Below the pieces are notes generated by a model, which saw only the letters and a program-made list of their open reading frames with translations, did no database searches and was not told where the DNA came from. Below are positions 5,354 to 6,000 of a stretch of 6,000 bases of DNA, piece by piece; position 1 is the stretch's first letter; each line of letters opens with the position of its first letter. This DNA comes from an uncultured Clostridia bacterium. Lineage in GTDB: Bacteria > Bacillota > Clostridia > Oscillospirales > Acutalibacteraceae. The translations under genes were made by a program, and so were the position numbers. The DNA lies in contig CANQSG010000120.1 in the NCBI GenBank assembly GCA_947626485.1, positions 1-6,000 on the forward strand, written 5' to 3'.

Positions 5354-6000
5354 TTAATCGAGCACCGTCTCGGGATAGTTGCCGAGGAAGCAGAATTCGG
5401 GCAGCTCCTGCGAGAGGGCGGCGAGCAGCGAGACCGTCTCCGGCTCGGCGACGCGGCCGGTGAAATCGAGATAAAACTGATATTCGAAGCTGCCGTTGCC
5501 GACGGCGCGGGATTCGATCTTCGTCAGATTCAGCCCCTGCACGGCGAAGCGGTCGAGCACCTGATAAAGCGAGCCGGTGACGTGCGGCAGGGTGAACACG
5601 ACGCTGATCTTGTTGCTGTCCGGCAGGGTCACGGGGGTGCGGGAGATGACGATAAAGCGGGTGAAATTGTGGGCGACGGTCTGAATGTCGGCGGCGAGCA
5701 CCTGTAGACCGTAAAGCGCGGCGGCCTCCCGCGAGCCGACGGCAGCCCGGGCGGGGTTCTGCCAGTCGCGCACCTGACGCGCGGCGGCTGCGGTGCTCTC
5801 GCAGGTGTGCGACGTGACGCCCAGCGTTTCGAGATACGCCGCGCACTGGCTGAGCGCCTGCGGGTGGGAGTAGACGTCGGTGATCTGTTCGGGCGAAGCG
5901 CCCGGCAGGCCGAGCAGGTTCTGGCGCACCGGCAGGACGGCGGAGGCGACGATGAAATGGCGGTATTGCAAAATCAGGTCATAGACCTCGTCGACCGAGC
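5354..6000 (-). CDS. pheA: Prephenate dehydratase, C-terminal part, 5' end outside window
   Basis: This is the end of a gene that continues past base 6000; the visible 214 complete codons run in frame to the window edge. Prephenate dehydratase converts prephenate to phenylpyruvate in phenylalanine synthesis. The first visible residues (SVDEVYDLILQYRHFIVAS) match the middle of the catalytic domain (compare E. coli NDVYDLLQ). HNFTRFIVIS holds the conserved Thr-Arg-Phe motif near its end. From about ISVVFTLP there is an ACT domain for phenylalanine feedback control, with TGSLYQVL at the GALV position and KIESRAVGNGSFEYQFYLDF at the ESRP position, where Pro is replaced by Ala. The gene ends TVLD at TAA (5354). 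A chorismate mutase domain fused at the N-terminus is common in this family but cannot be judged here. An apparent start at 5971 is an internal TTG (Leu), not a true start. Confidence 0.93.
   Translation of the reverse strand, partial: SVDEVYDLILQYRHFIVASAVLPVRQNLLGLPGASPEQITDVYSHPQALSQCAAYLETLGVTSHTCESTAAAARQVRDWQNPARAAVGSREAAALYGLQVLAADIQTVAHNFTRFIVISRTPVTLPDSNKISVVFTLPHVTGSLYQVLDRFAVQGLNLTKIESRAVGNGSFEYQFYLDFTGRVAEPETVSLLAALSQELPEFCFLGNYPETVLD

Noticed and set aside
3329..5707. A 792-codon plus-strand open frame
   Set aside because: It lies opposite proS, the stalk-protein gene and part of pheA, all of which have clear family motifs or good start signals on the minus strand. Long antisense frames are common in G+C-rich coding DNA.

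Overview
The window is a compact, G+C-rich stretch with every supported gene on the minus strand. I infer a G+C-rich member of the Clostridia (Firmicutes), possibly an Oscillospiraceae/Ruminococcaceae-like gut anaerobe. The reasons are an EndoA/NdoA-type MazF very close to the Bacillus protein, an archaeal/eukaryotic-type prolyl-tRNA synthetase of the kind found in Clostridia, AGGAGG-like ribosome binding sites and dense co-directional gene packing. The genus cannot be fixed from this sequence.

Read in the direction of transcription (right to left), the order is as follows. First comes the 3' part of a prephenate dehydratase gene (pheA, 5354-6000, cut by the window edge). Next is proS (3884-5281), with its own near-consensus promoter in the 72-nt gap. 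Then a secreted, single-pass membrane protein with a long Ser/Pro/Asp-rich stalk (3244-3843, GTG start). It is followed by two tandem acyltransferase-3 family membrane proteins (2043-3218 and 800-1969), then a previously uncalled 45-residue acidic peptide with a good Shine-Dalgarno (624-761). Last is a MazF-type endoribonuclease (95-475), followed by a strong hairpin terminator that can work in both directions (33-83).

The left two thirds is the most unusual part. The two acyltransferase genes are diverged paralogues, visibly different through most of their length. Yet a 173-bp tract spanning their 5' ends and the preceding DNA is almost identical (5 differences, all transitions, no indels, constant 1249-bp offset). 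The tract before the downstream copy still carries the last six codons and the stop of the stalk-protein gene. This shows which arrangement is ancestral and points to tandem duplication followed by gene conversion. The stalk protein and the acyltransferases may form a cell-surface module (acylation of an envelope glycan or exported molecule); this is inference from family and proximity only.

The rest is ordinary metabolism and translation: pheA for phenylalanine synthesis, proS for tRNA charging, mazF for mRNA cleavage under stress. No RNA genes, CRISPR arrays, insertion sequences or attachment sites were seen. No gene-free stretch exceeds 300 bases; the longest is the 148 nt upstream of mazF, which holds a 10-bp perfect inverted repeat and no recognisable antitoxin.
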